NCBI GenBank assembly: GCA_023410875.1
Contig: JAEYPH010000013.1
Span: 48,829-112,828 of the forward strand
Length of the DNA stretch: 64,000 nt
Source: Bacillota bacterium
Lineage (GTDB): Bacteria; Bacillota; Clostridia; Christensenellales; UMGS416
Reading direction: 5' to 3'
Position numbers and translations under genes: made by a program. Positions within the stretch are counted from its first letter, which is position 1; each line of letters opens with the position of its first letter. Shown here one piece after another: positions 1 to 8,283 of this stretch. The notes below the pieces were generated by a model. That model did no database searches. It was not told the origin of the DNA and worked only from the letters and a program-made list of their open reading frames with translations.

Positions 1-1542
1 AGCGTGCAGTCCACCAACACGAACAAAAGCTTTGTGTACGTGGCGGGTGGAATAGCCGGCAGATTTTCCAACAACAATCAGGCATCCAACTGCCATAGCA
101 CGGGTTCCATTCAGCAGACATGCACCACCGGCGAGACGCTGATGGGCGGCTTGGTCGGCGTCATCTGGTCCAATCAGGAGGCGGGTTCCCGGGTGCAGCT
201 GTTGGCGTGCTACAGCACGGGCAACTTGAAAAGCAATCTGACCAACGTCAGGCTGGGGGGCGTTCTTGGCGGCACCACGGGCAGGGGCGGAAACGTCGTG
301 ACGCTGGTCAAGGATTGCTATTACATCAACAGCGCCTATTCCGCCGCCGGCAAAATGAATGTAGGCAGGCTGGAGAACGTGCTGGCGCTGTCCGCCACGC
401 AGTTCAAAAGCAAGGCAAGTTTTGTGGGCTTTGATTTCAGCCGGGTCTGGACCATGGGCGCCAGCGCCCCTCAGCTGCGCAGGGGCAATTTCCAACCGAC
501 CTATTACGCGTGTACCGTGGCCTATGACACTGCCGGAGGCAGCAAGGTTGCCGGCGTCACCGTGGCCTACAACGTCTTGCTGACCGCCCCCGCCGTGCCC
601 ACGCGCACGGGCAGCGCCTTTGCCGGCTGGTACAAGGATGCCGCCTGCACCAAACCGTGGAACTTCAAAACCGACCGGGTGATGTTCAGCACCACGCTGT
701 ACGCAAAGTGGACGCTGGCCGCCCCCGGCGCGCCCAAAGCGGCATCCACGGGTTACAACAATGTCAAGGTGACCTGGAGCGCCGTGGCCGGCGCGGGGGG
801 TTACCAGGTGTGGCGCAGTAAGACGCCTTCCGGCGGCTATACGCTGGCGGCGACGACAGCCTCAACGAGCCACACCAACACCGGTCTTGCCACCGGCACC
901 ATGTATTATTACAAAATCCGCGCCTATCGCACCGTGAGCGGCGTGCGCCAATACAGCGCCTATACGGCGGCGGTATCGGCCAAGCCCGTGCCCGCCGCAG
1001 TCAGTGGAGCAAAGGCCGTGTCTGTGGGCTACAGCAGTGTCAAGGTGACCTGGAGCGCCGTGGCCGGGGCAGGGGGTTACCAGGTGTGGCGCAGCACGAC
1101 GGCATCCGGCGGCTACAAACTGGTTGCCACAGTGGCTGGCACGGCCAGCACCAGCTCCGGCTTGTCTACCGGAACACTCTATTACTTCAAGATTCGCGCC
1201 TATCGCACGGCGAATGGCGTGCGGCACTACGGCCCCTTTAAGGCGGCGGTGTCGGCCAAGCCGGTGCCCGCCACGGTGACCGGCGCCAAGGCCGCCCGGG
1301 CGTCCTCCAGCAGCATCAAGCTGACATGGAACGCGGTGTTGGGCGCAAACAAATACGAGGTGTACCGGGCCACGTCCAGCGCTGGAGCCTACACCAAGCT
1401 CGCCGAGGTCAGCGCTGCGACCTGCACCAACACGAGGCTGACTGCCGGCAAGACCTATTACTACAAGGTGCGGGCCTATCGGGTGGTGGGCTCTGCGAGG
1501 GTGTATGGAAACTTCAGCGCGGTGGTTTCCGCAAAACCGTAA
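1..1542 (+). CDS. Surface/secreted repeat protein, C-terminal part (GLUG-like, InlB_B and Fn3 repeats)
   Basis: The frame is open from the first base, so the true start lies upstream and about 513 residues are visible. In order: glycine-rich GLUG-like repeats (about 13-90), a Listeria-Bacteroides InlB_B repeat (about 168-236, with the VAYDTAGG and FAGWYKD signatures), then three fibronectin-III-like repeats of about 90 residues (240-331, 331-423, 423-512). Fn3 repeats 1 and 2 are almost identical, which suggests a recent internal duplication. No LPXTG anchor or membrane anchor follows the last Fn3, so attachment, if any, must be N-terminal or non-covalent. The architecture is typical of Clostridia cell-surface or secreted proteins; the ligand is unknown. 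Confidence 0.85.
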   Translation, partial: SVQSTNTNKSFVYVAGGIAGRFSNNNQASNCHSTGSIQQTCTTGETLMGGLVGVIWSNQEAGSRVQLLACYSTGNLKSNLTNVRLGGVLGGTTGRGGNVVTLVKDCYYINSAYSAAGKMNVGRLENVLALSATQFKSKASFVGFDFSRVWTMGASAPQLRRGNFQPTYYACTVAYDTAGGSKVAGVTVAYNVLLTAPAVPTRTGSAFAGWYKDAACTKPWNFKTDRVMFSTTLYAKWTLAAPGAPKAASTGYNNVKVTWSAVAGAGGYQVWRSKTPSGGYTLAATTASTSHTNTGLATGTMYYYKIRAYRTVSGVRQYSAYTAAVSAKPVPAAVSGAKAVSVGYSSVKVTWSAVAGAGGYQVWRSTTASGGYKLVATVAGTASTSSGLSTGTLYYFKIRAYRTANGVRHYGPFKAAVSAKPVPATVTGAKAARASSSSIKLTWNAVLGANKYEVYRATSSAGAYTKLAEVSAATCTNTRLTAGKTYYYKVRAYRVVGSARVYGNFSAVVSAKP

Positions 1543-1593
1543 TAGGCAGCAGCCAATCGATGTGTTATACTGCGTTTATCTGGAGGAAACGGT

Positions 1594-1662
1594 ATGATCT
1601 ATGTCTTGAAATACATTAGAATGGCTTGCTCCGTTAAAGTGGATAAACGGCGAGACGTTTAG
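1594..1662 (+). CDS. Putative 22-residue leader peptide
   Basis: A short frame, MIYVLKYIRM then ACSVKVDKRRDV, begins 8 bases after a GGAGG ribosome binding site (1582-1586). Its stop codon (1660-1662) lies inside the 3' arm of an 11-bp stem (1628-1638 with 1658-1668), so translation to the end would disrupt that stem. This is the layout of a translation-coupled attenuator in front of the methyltransferase gene. I do not recognise the peptide from a known resistance leader, and it may be fortuitous. Confidence 0.35.
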   Translation: MIYVLKYIRMACSVKVDKRRDV

Positions 1663-1812
1663 CGGAGCTGAATCCGCAAGGCACTGCCTTGCGAGGGTCG
1701 TCGGCAATGGGACTGACAGCGCGGTTACCGTGCTTCTGTTAGAGTTGCCCTTTGCCGACGCGATCGATGGATGAAGCAAAGGCTGCGGGCGTTTCGCCCG
1801 CGGCCTTTTTGT
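1628..1812 (+). promoter_or_regulatory. Structured leader RNA, attenuator-like, of unknown class
   Basis: Consecutive stems can be drawn: an 11-bp stem 1628-1638/1658-1668; a hairpin CGCAAGGC/GCCTTGCG at 1675-1682/1686-1693; a long-range stem GTCGGCAA/TTGCCGAC at 1700-1707/1752-1759 enclosing a hairpin with arms GCGCGG and CCGTGC; and a terminator at 1781-1811. It has no T-box motif and matches no riboswitch I know. Two more hairpins (1840-1861 and 1860-1879) follow before the methyltransferase start. The arrangement suggests control of the downstream resistance-like genes by premature termination. Confidence 0.5.
1781..1811 (+). terminator. Intrinsic terminator in the leader
   Basis: An 11-bp GC-rich stem (GGCTGCGGGCG with CGCCCGCGGCC, loop TTT) is followed by five Ts. 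It could end the surface-protein transcript or act as the attenuator of the methyltransferase leader. Confidence 0.75.
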
Positions 1813-1933
1813 TGGATGGAGCATGTGCTTGTATTCAAGCGGAAGGCAAATGTCTTCCGCCCTTCTTAATTTTAAGAAGGTTCAACTTATGAGTTGCCCT
1901 TCCACCAAACAATAGAAAGGAAGAATTCTTTGT

Positions 1934-2698
1934 ATGAAGGAAAACATTGGTAACTACGCGCGTCATGCGCAATTTTGGGACTGGGGCGGCTACGACCGCA
2001 CCGGGGAACATGATTACTGGTTCAAGTATGCCGCAAAATTCGGCAAAAATGTATTGATCCCCATGTGTGCCTTGGGTGAAGCCGGCGCATATATGGCCGA
2101 GTGCGGGATGAACGTGACCGCGTTCGACGTTACGCCGGAGATGATCGCCGAGGGCAAGAAGCGGTTTGGCGGTGTGCCGGGCCTGCGGCTTTTCGAAGGC
2201 GACGTGACCGATTTCCGTTTCGACATCCCGCCGGCTGACTTCTGCTACAGCGTGGATTTCGGCCACATCCTGTCCATCGAGGATGTCAAAAAGGCGCTGG
2301 CGTGCATCAACTACCACTTGAGGGACGGAGGCTGCCTGGTCATCGAAACGGGCTTGAGGATGCCGAACGCGGAATCGGTTTACCACCCGGTCAAGACCTT
2401 TTACCCGTTAAAACAGGTCTACCCGAACCTGAAAGTCTGGAAAACCGGCGACGGCCGCAACGAAGCTGAAACAGGCCGGTTCTATATCACGCAGACCTTT
2501 TACGCCGAGGACCAGAGCGGACATATCGAGAGCTTCGACCATGCGTTCTATCTGCAAAGCTACTCCCGCGAGCAGTGGCTAGCGGCGTTGGAGGAGTGTG
2601 GGTATGACATCGTGGGTGAGTACAGAAACCGTGAAGGGGAGCCGTGGCGCGACGGCGACGGGTTTTGCATCTTTGAGGCAAGGAGGAATCCAAAATGA
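1934..2698 (+). CDS. Class I SAM-dependent methyltransferase
   Basis: 254 residues. A Rossmann-type methyltransferase fold is indicated by the motif I region NVLIPMCALGEAGAYMAE followed by the acidic strand VTAFDVTPEMI. The substrate is unknown. The start has an AAAGGAAG site 8-9 bases upstream. Its stop overlaps the start of the next reading frame (ATGA), so it heads a translationally coupled group: methyltransferase, GNAT, methyltransferase, GNAT. That mix, behind an attenuator-like leader, resembles drug-modification cassettes, but no residue ties it to rRNA or to a particular drug. Confidence 0.8.
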   Translation: MKENIGNYARHAQFWDWGGYDRTGEHDYWFKYAAKFGKNVLIPMCALGEAGAYMAECGMNVTAFDVTPEMIAEGKKRFGGVPGLRLFEGDVTDFRFDIPPADFCYSVDFGHILSIEDVKKALACINYHLRDGGCLVIETGLRMPNAESVYHPVKTFYPLKQVYPNLKVWKTGDGRNEAETGRFYITQTFYAEDQSGHIESFDHAFYLQSYSREQWLAALEECGYDIVGEYRNREGEPWRDGDGFCIFEARRNPK

Positions 2699-3537
2699 AA
2701 TTCGATCAGGAACAAATCGAATTTACCGCGTCGCAAATCGGTCATATCGACAGCGGCGAATAAGGTATTTTCCTTGACACGGTAAATACTGAGCATCAAA
2801 TTGAAGCTAAAATATTTCACAATGGGGGAATAGCAGGAGTCTTTTATAGTTGCATGATATTTGGTGGTCTGAGGATGCACATCTCTTTTGAAAAGGACAC
2901 TGATAAATTCCATGAGGAATTAGCAGCTTGTGTACAGTCCACGCTGAACAAGTCAGGTATGGCGTCCTGCTTGATTTGGATATTCAACGAAGACAGAAAA
3001 ATCATCAAATTTTTGAAAGAGAAGTTCCACGTTATTCCGGAAGGCGCGCATGATTATGCATCCATTGAGTTTATCATGCGCCGCGAAAAGTTTGACCGGA
3101 CGGCACATCAACTCGTTCTGGAGATCCGGTCATACGAAGAAGAACATATAGACGACTATTTAATTATGTTGGACGGCGCTATGACATTTGTTGATCCGCC
3201 GCCAAAGTTCCTGGGCCACAGAGAGCATTATTTACAACACTTTATCCAGCGAGCGGAAGATCACTCTTTTGAAGCCTTTTGGAAAAGAGATAGGGTCGTT
3301 GGGTTGTACTGGCGAAAAAACGCGGAAATCGACATCATGGTTGTGGACAAGGAGAACCAGCGAAAAGGATATGGTTCCATCATACTGACACGGGCAATCG
3401 ACATGGTTTTCAAAAATACCGATGCGGACTTTGCGTATCTGTATGCCGTAGACTGGAATGTTAAGGGGCAGTCGTTTTATAAAAAATACGGTATGGAGCA
3501 GAACGGCCACTCGTATCTCTTGCGAATAAACGAATGA
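2695..3537 (+). pseudogene. GNAT-family acetyltransferase interrupted by an in-frame stop
   Basis: Translation from ATG 2695, which overlaps the upstream stop, gives 22 residues and then TAA at 2761-2763. The same frame continues without interruption through to 3537. The intact downstream part (first ATG 2854, 227 residues) carries a C-terminal GNAT domain with the acetyl-CoA loop signature ENQRKGYGS. There is no ribosome binding site near 2854. The simplest reading is a 280-residue acetyltransferase with one nonsense mutation or a sequencing error; readthrough or internal initiation would be alternatives. Substrate unknown. Confidence 0.7.
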
Positions 3538-3549
3538 AGGAGAGACGAC

Positions 3550-4362
3550 ATGAAACATACTGAAATCATTGCGGACGACTGGAACAAGTATTCCGACAGC
3601 TATTATGGCAGGATCTATTCCGGGAATGTCATCGAGCAGCTCGTTGCCAACCTGATGTGGGCGTTTCCGCTGGAGGTCAGGGAAATGCTGACCTCCGCGT
3701 TTCCCGATCTGCAGGGCAAACGGGTGCTTGTTCCCTCCAGCGGCGACAACGGCGCGGTGTTCGCCTTTCATCTTCTAGGTGCCAACGTCACCTCTGCGGA
3801 CATCGCGGAGCGGCAAATCCGTAACGCCAAAACCATTGCAGACCAGCAGGGTTGGGCCATCGAGTTTGTACAGGACGACAGCATGAGGCTTGAGCGCATC
3901 CAAAGCGGTGAATACGACCTTGTGTACACGTCCAACGGCGTACATGTCTGGATTGACGACCTTGCCGCCATGTACCGGAACTTCCATCGGGTGTTGAAGC
4001 CCGGTGGAAGGTATATCATGTTTGAGACCCATCCGTTCATCCGCCCGTTCGACGGCGAAGCCGCCGACAAAGGGCAGTTTGTCGTCCACAAGCTCTATGA
4101 TAGCACCGGCCCGTTCGGGGAGGTGCCAAACTATGCCTGGCGTATCATGGATATGGCAAATGCGATGATGGACTCGGGGTTTGTCATCCGGCACATGGAG
4201 GAATTTCATTCACAGCTCGGTTCTTTCGACTGCTGGTGGTATCAAACGCCAGCGCAAGCCGAGGCAGACGGCTATCGGAAGTTCGACTGGAAGCAGAACC
4301 CGTGGGCGGCGCTGCCGCAGTGGATCGGGTTTTCCGCCCGGAAAGGTGGTAGCAAAACATGA
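3550..4362 (+). CDS. Class I SAM-dependent methyltransferase
   Basis: 270 residues. Motif I is RVLVPSSGDNGAVFAFHLLG, followed by the acidic ribose-binding strand VTSADIAERQI and a motif IV-like region DLVYTSNGVHVW, the standard small-molecule methyltransferase layout. The product is unrelated in sequence to the methyltransferase at 1934 apart from the fold. It lies 12 bases after the GNAT frame with an AAGGAG site upstream and overlaps the next gene by 4 bases (ATGA), so it is part of the same transcript. Substrate unknown. Confidence 0.82.
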   Translation: MKHTEIIADDWNKYSDSYYGRIYSGNVIEQLVANLMWAFPLEVREMLTSAFPDLQGKRVLVPSSGDNGAVFAFHLLGANVTSADIAERQIRNAKTIADQQGWAIEFVQDDSMRLERIQSGEYDLVYTSNGVHVWIDDLAAMYRNFHRVLKPGGRYIMFETHPFIRPFDGEAADKGQFVVHKLYDSTGPFGEVPNYAWRIMDMANAMMDSGFVIRHMEEFHSQLGSFDCWWYQTPAQAEADGYRKFDWKQNPWAALPQWIGFSARKGGSKT

Positions 4363-4964
4363 GCATCATCCAGACCCACGACATTACGCTGTACGGCGGC
4401 AACAGCATCGTGCTGCGCCCGCTGTGCGACGAGCATCTGCCGCTGCTGTATAAATGGTGCGCCGACCCGGATGTGCTGTATTGGACCGAGGGGGGCACGG
4501 CTGATACGAACCTGTCCTATGGCCCGGACACCGTCCACGACATCTACGGCGGCGTGTCGCAGAACGCCTTTTGCTTTCTGGTGGAGGCTGACGGCGTGCC
4601 CATCGGCGAATGCTGGCTGCAGAGGATGAACCTGCCGGAAGTCCTGGCCATGTATCCTGAGGGGCTGGACGTCCGCCGCATCGACATGTCCATCGGCGAA
4701 AAAGACTACTGGGGCCGGGGAATCGGTACGCAGTTCATCGGCATGCTGGTGGACTTCGCCTTCTGCGGCGAACATGTGGACGTGCTGCACTGCTTCTGCG
4801 AGGACTACAACCACCGCAGCCGCCGTATGTGGGAGAAGCACGGCTTCACGTTGGTTCTGAGTGAGGAGCTGCCGCAGCTGCAGAAAGGAAAGCTGCAATA
4901 CCATTACCGCCTGACCCGGCAGGAGTATGTGGAGCGCCAACAGGCGGTCAATGACTCTCAATAA
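4359..4964 (+). CDS. GNAT acetyltransferase, aminoglycoside 6'-N-acetyltransferase-like
   Basis: 201 residues. The N-terminal LRPLCDEHLPLLYKWCADPD, the central IDMSIGEKDYWGRGIGTQFI acetyl-CoA loop and the C-terminal NHRSRRMWEKHGF follow the pattern of AAC(6')-type enzymes (acetyl-CoA to an amino group of an aminoglycoside). Resistance is an inference from family resemblance; many relatives act on other amines. Its start overlaps the methyltransferase stop, so it is translationally coupled. It converges with the Fe-S protein gene on the other strand, with a short 3' overlap. Confidence 0.72.
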   Translation: MSIIQTHDITLYGGNSIVLRPLCDEHLPLLYKWCADPDVLYWTEGGTADTNLSYGPDTVHDIYGGVSQNAFCFLVEADGVPIGECWLQRMNLPEVLAMYPEGLDVRRIDMSIGEKDYWGRGIGTQFIGMLVDFAFCGEHVDVLHCFCEDYNHRSRRMWEKHGFTLVLSEELPQLQKGKLQYHYRLTRQEYVERQQAVNDSQ

Positions 4965-5601
4965 ACCGGTCTACCTGCTCATGCCACCGTACCGTGTCGC
5001 AATCTCCGGGCTCCGTGTCCTCCCCAAACATCAAGTCCGCCAGATAGCGCGGCCGTTTGCCGCCCAGGGCCATGGCCTTCACGCAGGACACGCAATAGAC
5101 GCACACGTCGTCGGCGGGCATCTGGGCGGCGCGCTGGCGCATCTTCTCGTGGACCGCCTCCACGGGCCAGGCGGGGTAGAAGCTGTCTCCGCAGCACGCC
5201 TGGTTCGTGCCCGTGCGCTGGGCCTCAATGATGGTGATGCTCATTCTCTGGAGCAGCGCCCGCACGGCGTCGTGCAGCTCCGGCCGGGTGCGGGTCGGGC
5301 AGGCGTCGTGCACCGACACGGCAAGGCTGCCATAATTGGGCAGAGGGAATTCCGGCTGGCCGGCCACGACCTCCCACAGCGAAACTGTGGTTAAGCCCTC
5401 CCGGCGGCTGCGGTAGCGCCGGTCACAGCCGGAGCATGTGTTGATGATCGTCGTGCCCTCGGGCAGGCCGTCTTCATGATGGCAGCATGTGCTGTGCAGC
5501 GGCATGGGGCCCAGCGCGGCGTTCAGAGCCTGCCAAATTCGGTCGGCCAGTTCAGGTTTGTAAAGCACCAGCGCGCAGCCTGGGGCGAACACATAGCTCA
5601 T
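4948..5601 (-). CDS. (Fe-S)-binding cysteine-rich (CCG-like) protein
   Basis: 217 residues from the ATG that overlaps the ada stop (ATGA). It contains heterodisulfide-reductase-like cysteine motifs: HSTCCHHEDGLP with NTCSGCDRRY in the first half, and NQACCGDSFYP with CVYCVSCVKAM in the second. Duplicated CCG domains of this kind bind iron-sulfur clusters in electron-transfer subunits. It is translationally coupled to ada, a pairing I cannot explain from known pathways. The frame runs further upstream inside ada, but that extension is ada sequence read in another frame. Confidence 0.65.
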   Translation of the reverse strand: MSYVFAPGCALVLYKPELADRIWQALNAALGPMPLHSTCCHHEDGLPEGTTIINTCSGCDRRYRSRREGLTTVSLWEVVAGQPEFPLPNYGSLAVSVHDACPTRTRPELHDAVRALLQRMSITIIEAQRTGTNQACCGDSFYPAWPVEAVHEKMRQRAAQMPADDVCVYCVSCVKAMALGGKRPRYLADLMFGEDTEPGDCDTVRWHEQVDRFIESH

Positions 5602-6638
5602 AGATCGAACTCTCCTTGGATTTCCTGCCGAGTGGCCCGCGCCTCCAGTTCCAGCAGGCGGCGCTTGACGTCCAGCCCGCCGGCATAGCCCACCAAGTCC
5701 CCACTGGCCCCCACGACCCGGTGACATGGGATGAAGATCGCGATGGGGTTGCGGTTGTTGGCTATGCCCACGGCGCGGCTGGCGGTAGGCTGGCCGATGT
5801 GCGCGGCGATCTGCCCGTAGGTGCGCGTTTGCCCGTAGGGGATGGTCAGCAGCGCCGCCCACACCTTGCGCTGGAACTCTGTGCCTTCCGGCCGCAGCGC
5901 CACGGTGAAGACCGTGCGCTGCCCGGCGAAGTACTCCCGCAGCTGCCGCGCCGCTTCATCGGTGTGGGCGCTGCGCCGCAGCGTCGTGTCGGCAGGGGGC
6001 GGGCCGAAGTCCAGCCTGGTCACGGCGTCCCCATCGGCATACAGCGTAACAGGGCCGATGTCGGTGTCATAGGCCATGCAAGCCTCCGCCTGCGCGGGCG
6101 CGCTCTTGCGCTGGGCGCGGCCCGGCGTACTGCCGCTGTGCTTGGCGTAGAAGGCATAGAACGCCGACAGGCTGCCAAAGCCCAGCTCTTGGGCCACATC
6201 CAGCACCGGTGTGCCTTGGGCCAGCACGCCGGCGGCGTATTGCGCCCGCAGGCTGTCAACATATTGGCCGGGTGTCACACCATACTGTTCCTTGAATAGT
6301 TGGATGGCGCGGTTGGCCGAGACACCCAGCGCCCGCAAGGACTGCAGCGCTTCGGCCTTGTCGGCGAAGCCCGCTTCCAGCGCGGCCTTCATCCTTTCGG
6401 CCAACTCGCGGCCGGGTAGGTGGTCGGCCAGGTCTGGCCGGCAGCGCTTGCACGGGCGATACCCCGCGTCCTGCGCCTGTTGGGCGGTATCAAAATAGGC
6501 GACGCCGGCGCGGTTGGGTATCCGCGACGGGCAGGAGGGGCGGCAGAACACGCCGGTGGACTTCACCGCGTAATAGAACCGGCCGTCACAGGTGCTGTTG
6601 TTGTGCGAGACTGCCTGCCATTTATCATCTTCGGTCAT
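5598..6638 (-). CDS. ada: Ada: bifunctional methyl-DNA sensor/activator and O6-alkylguanine transferase
   Basis: 346 residues, near the length of E. coli Ada. The N-terminal zinc domain has Cys32, Cys36, Cys63 and Cys66 (FCRPSCPSR and PCKRCRPDL). Cys32 corresponds to the methylphosphotriester acceptor. An AraC-type helix-turn-helix follows at about 85-165, then the alkylguanine transferase domain with active-site Cys305 in PCHRVVG. It repairs O6-methylguanine and, once methylated, activates transcription. The start was chosen because AAGGAAG lies just upstream; an in-frame ATG 60 bases earlier has no site. A TATAAT at about 6697-6702 may be its promoter. Confidence 0.93.
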   Translation of the reverse strand: MTEDDKWQAVSHNNSTCDGRFYYAVKSTGVFCRPSCPSRIPNRAGVAYFDTAQQAQDAGYRPCKRCRPDLADHLPGRELAERMKAALEAGFADKAEALQSLRALGVSANRAIQLFKEQYGVTPGQYVDSLRAQYAAGVLAQGTPVLDVAQELGFGSLSAFYAFYAKHSGSTPGRAQRKSAPAQAEACMAYDTDIGPVTLYADGDAVTRLDFGPPPADTTLRRSAHTDEAARQLREYFAGQRTVFTVALRPEGTEFQRKVWAALLTIPYGQTRTYGQIAAHIGQPTASRAVGIANNRNPIAIFIPCHRVVGASGDLVGYAGGLDVKRRLLELEARATRQEIQGEFDL

Positions 6639-6755
6639 GGGAACTTCCTTCTTCCGTGGGGCTGTGCGGCGGCCGTAGGTCCATCGCTTTATCTGCATTA
6701 TAACAGAAGATTGGGCTGCTTTCTTTCTATTCGTCCCCCAGTAATCGCCGCTCGG

Positions 6756-6785
6756 TTGGACATTTGTTCACTCTTTTGCTATATT
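6756..6785 (+). promoter_or_regulatory. Sigma-A-type promoter for the SanA-like gene
   Basis: TTGGAC (6756-6761), an 18-bp spacer and TATATT (6780-6785) lie about 30 bases before the gene. They are divergent from ada. Confidence 0.55.
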
Positions 6786-6816
6786 GTTGCCAAACAACCC
6801 CGGGAGGTGAGAACCG

Positions 6817-7518
6817 ATGGCGATCAAGAGCAAGCCCGCCAAAACGGGGAAGAGGAGAAGACCATTGCTGACAGCAGTGCTCTGGTTGCTGGGCGCGGCG
6901 TTGGCTGCCGGCGTGGCTGTGCTGGCGCTGGACCTGGTCGTGGTGGCCGGGGGCGGGCGCCATATCGTGGCCCAGGCCGACGCGAAGCAGGCCCAGTGCA
7001 TCATCGTGCCCGGCGCCATGGTGTGGGGGGAAACGCCCAGCTTCATGCTGCAGGACCGGCTGGACGTGGCGCTGGAGCTCTATGAAGCCGGCGTGGCCCC
7101 CAGGATATTGGTCAGCGGCGACCACGGGCAGAAGGACTATGACGAGGTGAACACGATGCGCCGCTATCTGGAGGATCATGGCGTGCCCACCGAGGACATC
7201 TTCATGGACCATGCGGGGTTTGACACCTATTCCACGATGGCCCGCGCCAAGGCGGTGTTCCAGGTGGAGAGCGCCGTGGTCGTGACGCAAAGATACCATC
7301 TGTACCGCGCGCTGTTCCTGGCCGGCAGCATGGGCATCTCTGCCCAGGGCGTGCCCTGCGACCGCTACCAGTCGCCCCGGCAGTGGTACTACGACCTGCG
7401 CGAAATCGCCGCCCGCGCTAAGGACTTCGTGACCGCCTGCATCACCCGGCCGGACCCCAAATATCTGGGCGATGCCATACCCATCAGCGGCAGCGGCGTG
7501 GCCACCCACGATGACTGA
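6817..7518 (+). CDS. SanA/YdcF/ElyC (DUF218) envelope protein
   Basis: 233 residues: a basic N-terminus, one transmembrane segment (about 17-41), then a DUF218 domain outside the membrane. Family signatures are IVPGAMVWGETPS, LQDRLDVALELYEAG, ILVSGDHG and VVTQRYHLYRALF. SanA relatives affect the envelope barrier and vancomycin sensitivity, and ElyC acts in peptidoglycan lipid-carrier metabolism. The exact reaction is not settled. A GGGAGGTGAG site precedes the ATG. The next gene starts 16 bases later, so they may be co-transcribed. Confidence 0.82.
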   Translation: MAIKSKPAKTGKRRRPLLTAVLWLLGAALAAGVAVLALDLVVVAGGGRHIVAQADAKQAQCIIVPGAMVWGETPSFMLQDRLDVALELYEAGVAPRILVSGDHGQKDYDEVNTMRRYLEDHGVPTEDIFMDHAGFDTYSTMARAKAVFQVESAVVVTQRYHLYRALFLAGSMGISAQGVPCDRYQSPRQWYYDLREIAARAKDFVTACITRPDPKYLGDAIPISGSGVATHDD

Positions 7519-7533
7519 AGGAGGAAGCTAAAC

Positions 7534-8250
7534 ATGCTGCTTGCTGAATTGACTGAAAAGCTGGCCGGTCTGGAGATTGCCGGAGACGCCATGGATTTTC
7601 AAGAGTTGGCACTGGCAATCGCCCAAGTGGCGCAAGGAGAGCCGGATCAAGCCGACCCCGACGAGTTCCTTCGCGACATCTGCATGTCCATTGGCTTTGA
7701 GATTCGCCATGCGCTGGAAGGCGAGCGGGGATTCTCCTATGTAGAAAACGGCGTAACCGAGGAGATTCGCAAGGCAAGGAAAGAACTTTTTCCCCTCAAG
7801 AATGTGTATCTTCGCTTCCGGGTGGATATCATCACCGCTGCCTTCGTTGTGGCAGCGCTGGATCGTCTTGGCTCTGCATGTGATCACAGGAATCCTTACA
7901 CACTCTTCTATGCTGCCCGCAGAAAATACGATGCCTTGGTCATGGAAGCGCTGCGGCAGGAGCTGTCGGAAAAGGAGTATCGACGCGTGGAACTGGCCAT
8001 GGATAAGTTTCAGAGACGGTACACGAAGGACTATGTGTTTCAGTATCTGGAGGAACAGACAGCTAAGTATCTGCGCATGGATGCAGAGAAGCGCAAGAAG
8101 GCGCTGGCCGGCACTTTGGTGCGCGTACTGGAAATGGGCGATGCCTATGAAGGATACCGCACTGATATACGGGCGGCGGCCAGGCAAATGGGTTGCGACG
8201 TGAGTGACGTTTTGCCCATCGTCGAGTATCCTGACGATTTCGTGTGGTGA
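7534..8250 (+). CDS. Hypothetical protein, soluble, mostly helical
   Basis: 238 residues. I do not recognise a domain. The sequence is acidic at both ends, has no signal peptide or membrane segment and contains long amphipathic stretches such as KYDALVMEALRQELSEKEY and LRMDAEKRKKALAGTL. A GGAGG site precedes the ATG. It is flanked by a SanA-like gene and yjbQ on the same strand. Codon usage is slightly less GC-rich than in its neighbours. Confidence 0.7.
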   Translation: MLLAELTEKLAGLEIAGDAMDFQELALAIAQVAQGEPDQADPDEFLRDICMSIGFEIRHALEGERGFSYVENGVTEEIRKARKELFPLKNVYLRFRVDIITAAFVVAALDRLGSACDHRNPYTLFYAARRKYDALVMEALRQELSEKEYRRVELAMDKFQRRYTKDYVFQYLEEQTAKYLRMDAEKRKKALAGTLVRVLEMGDAYEGYRTDIRAAARQMGCDVSDVLPIVEYPDDFVW

Positions 8251-8283
8251 CCGATTGCAGCTTGGATACTAAAGGAGTCGGAC

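Noticed and set aside
1628..1812. T-box or known riboswitch in front of the methyltransferase
   Set aside because: No T-box sequence, no specifier loop and no aptamer core that I recognise, so it is left as an unknown structured leader.
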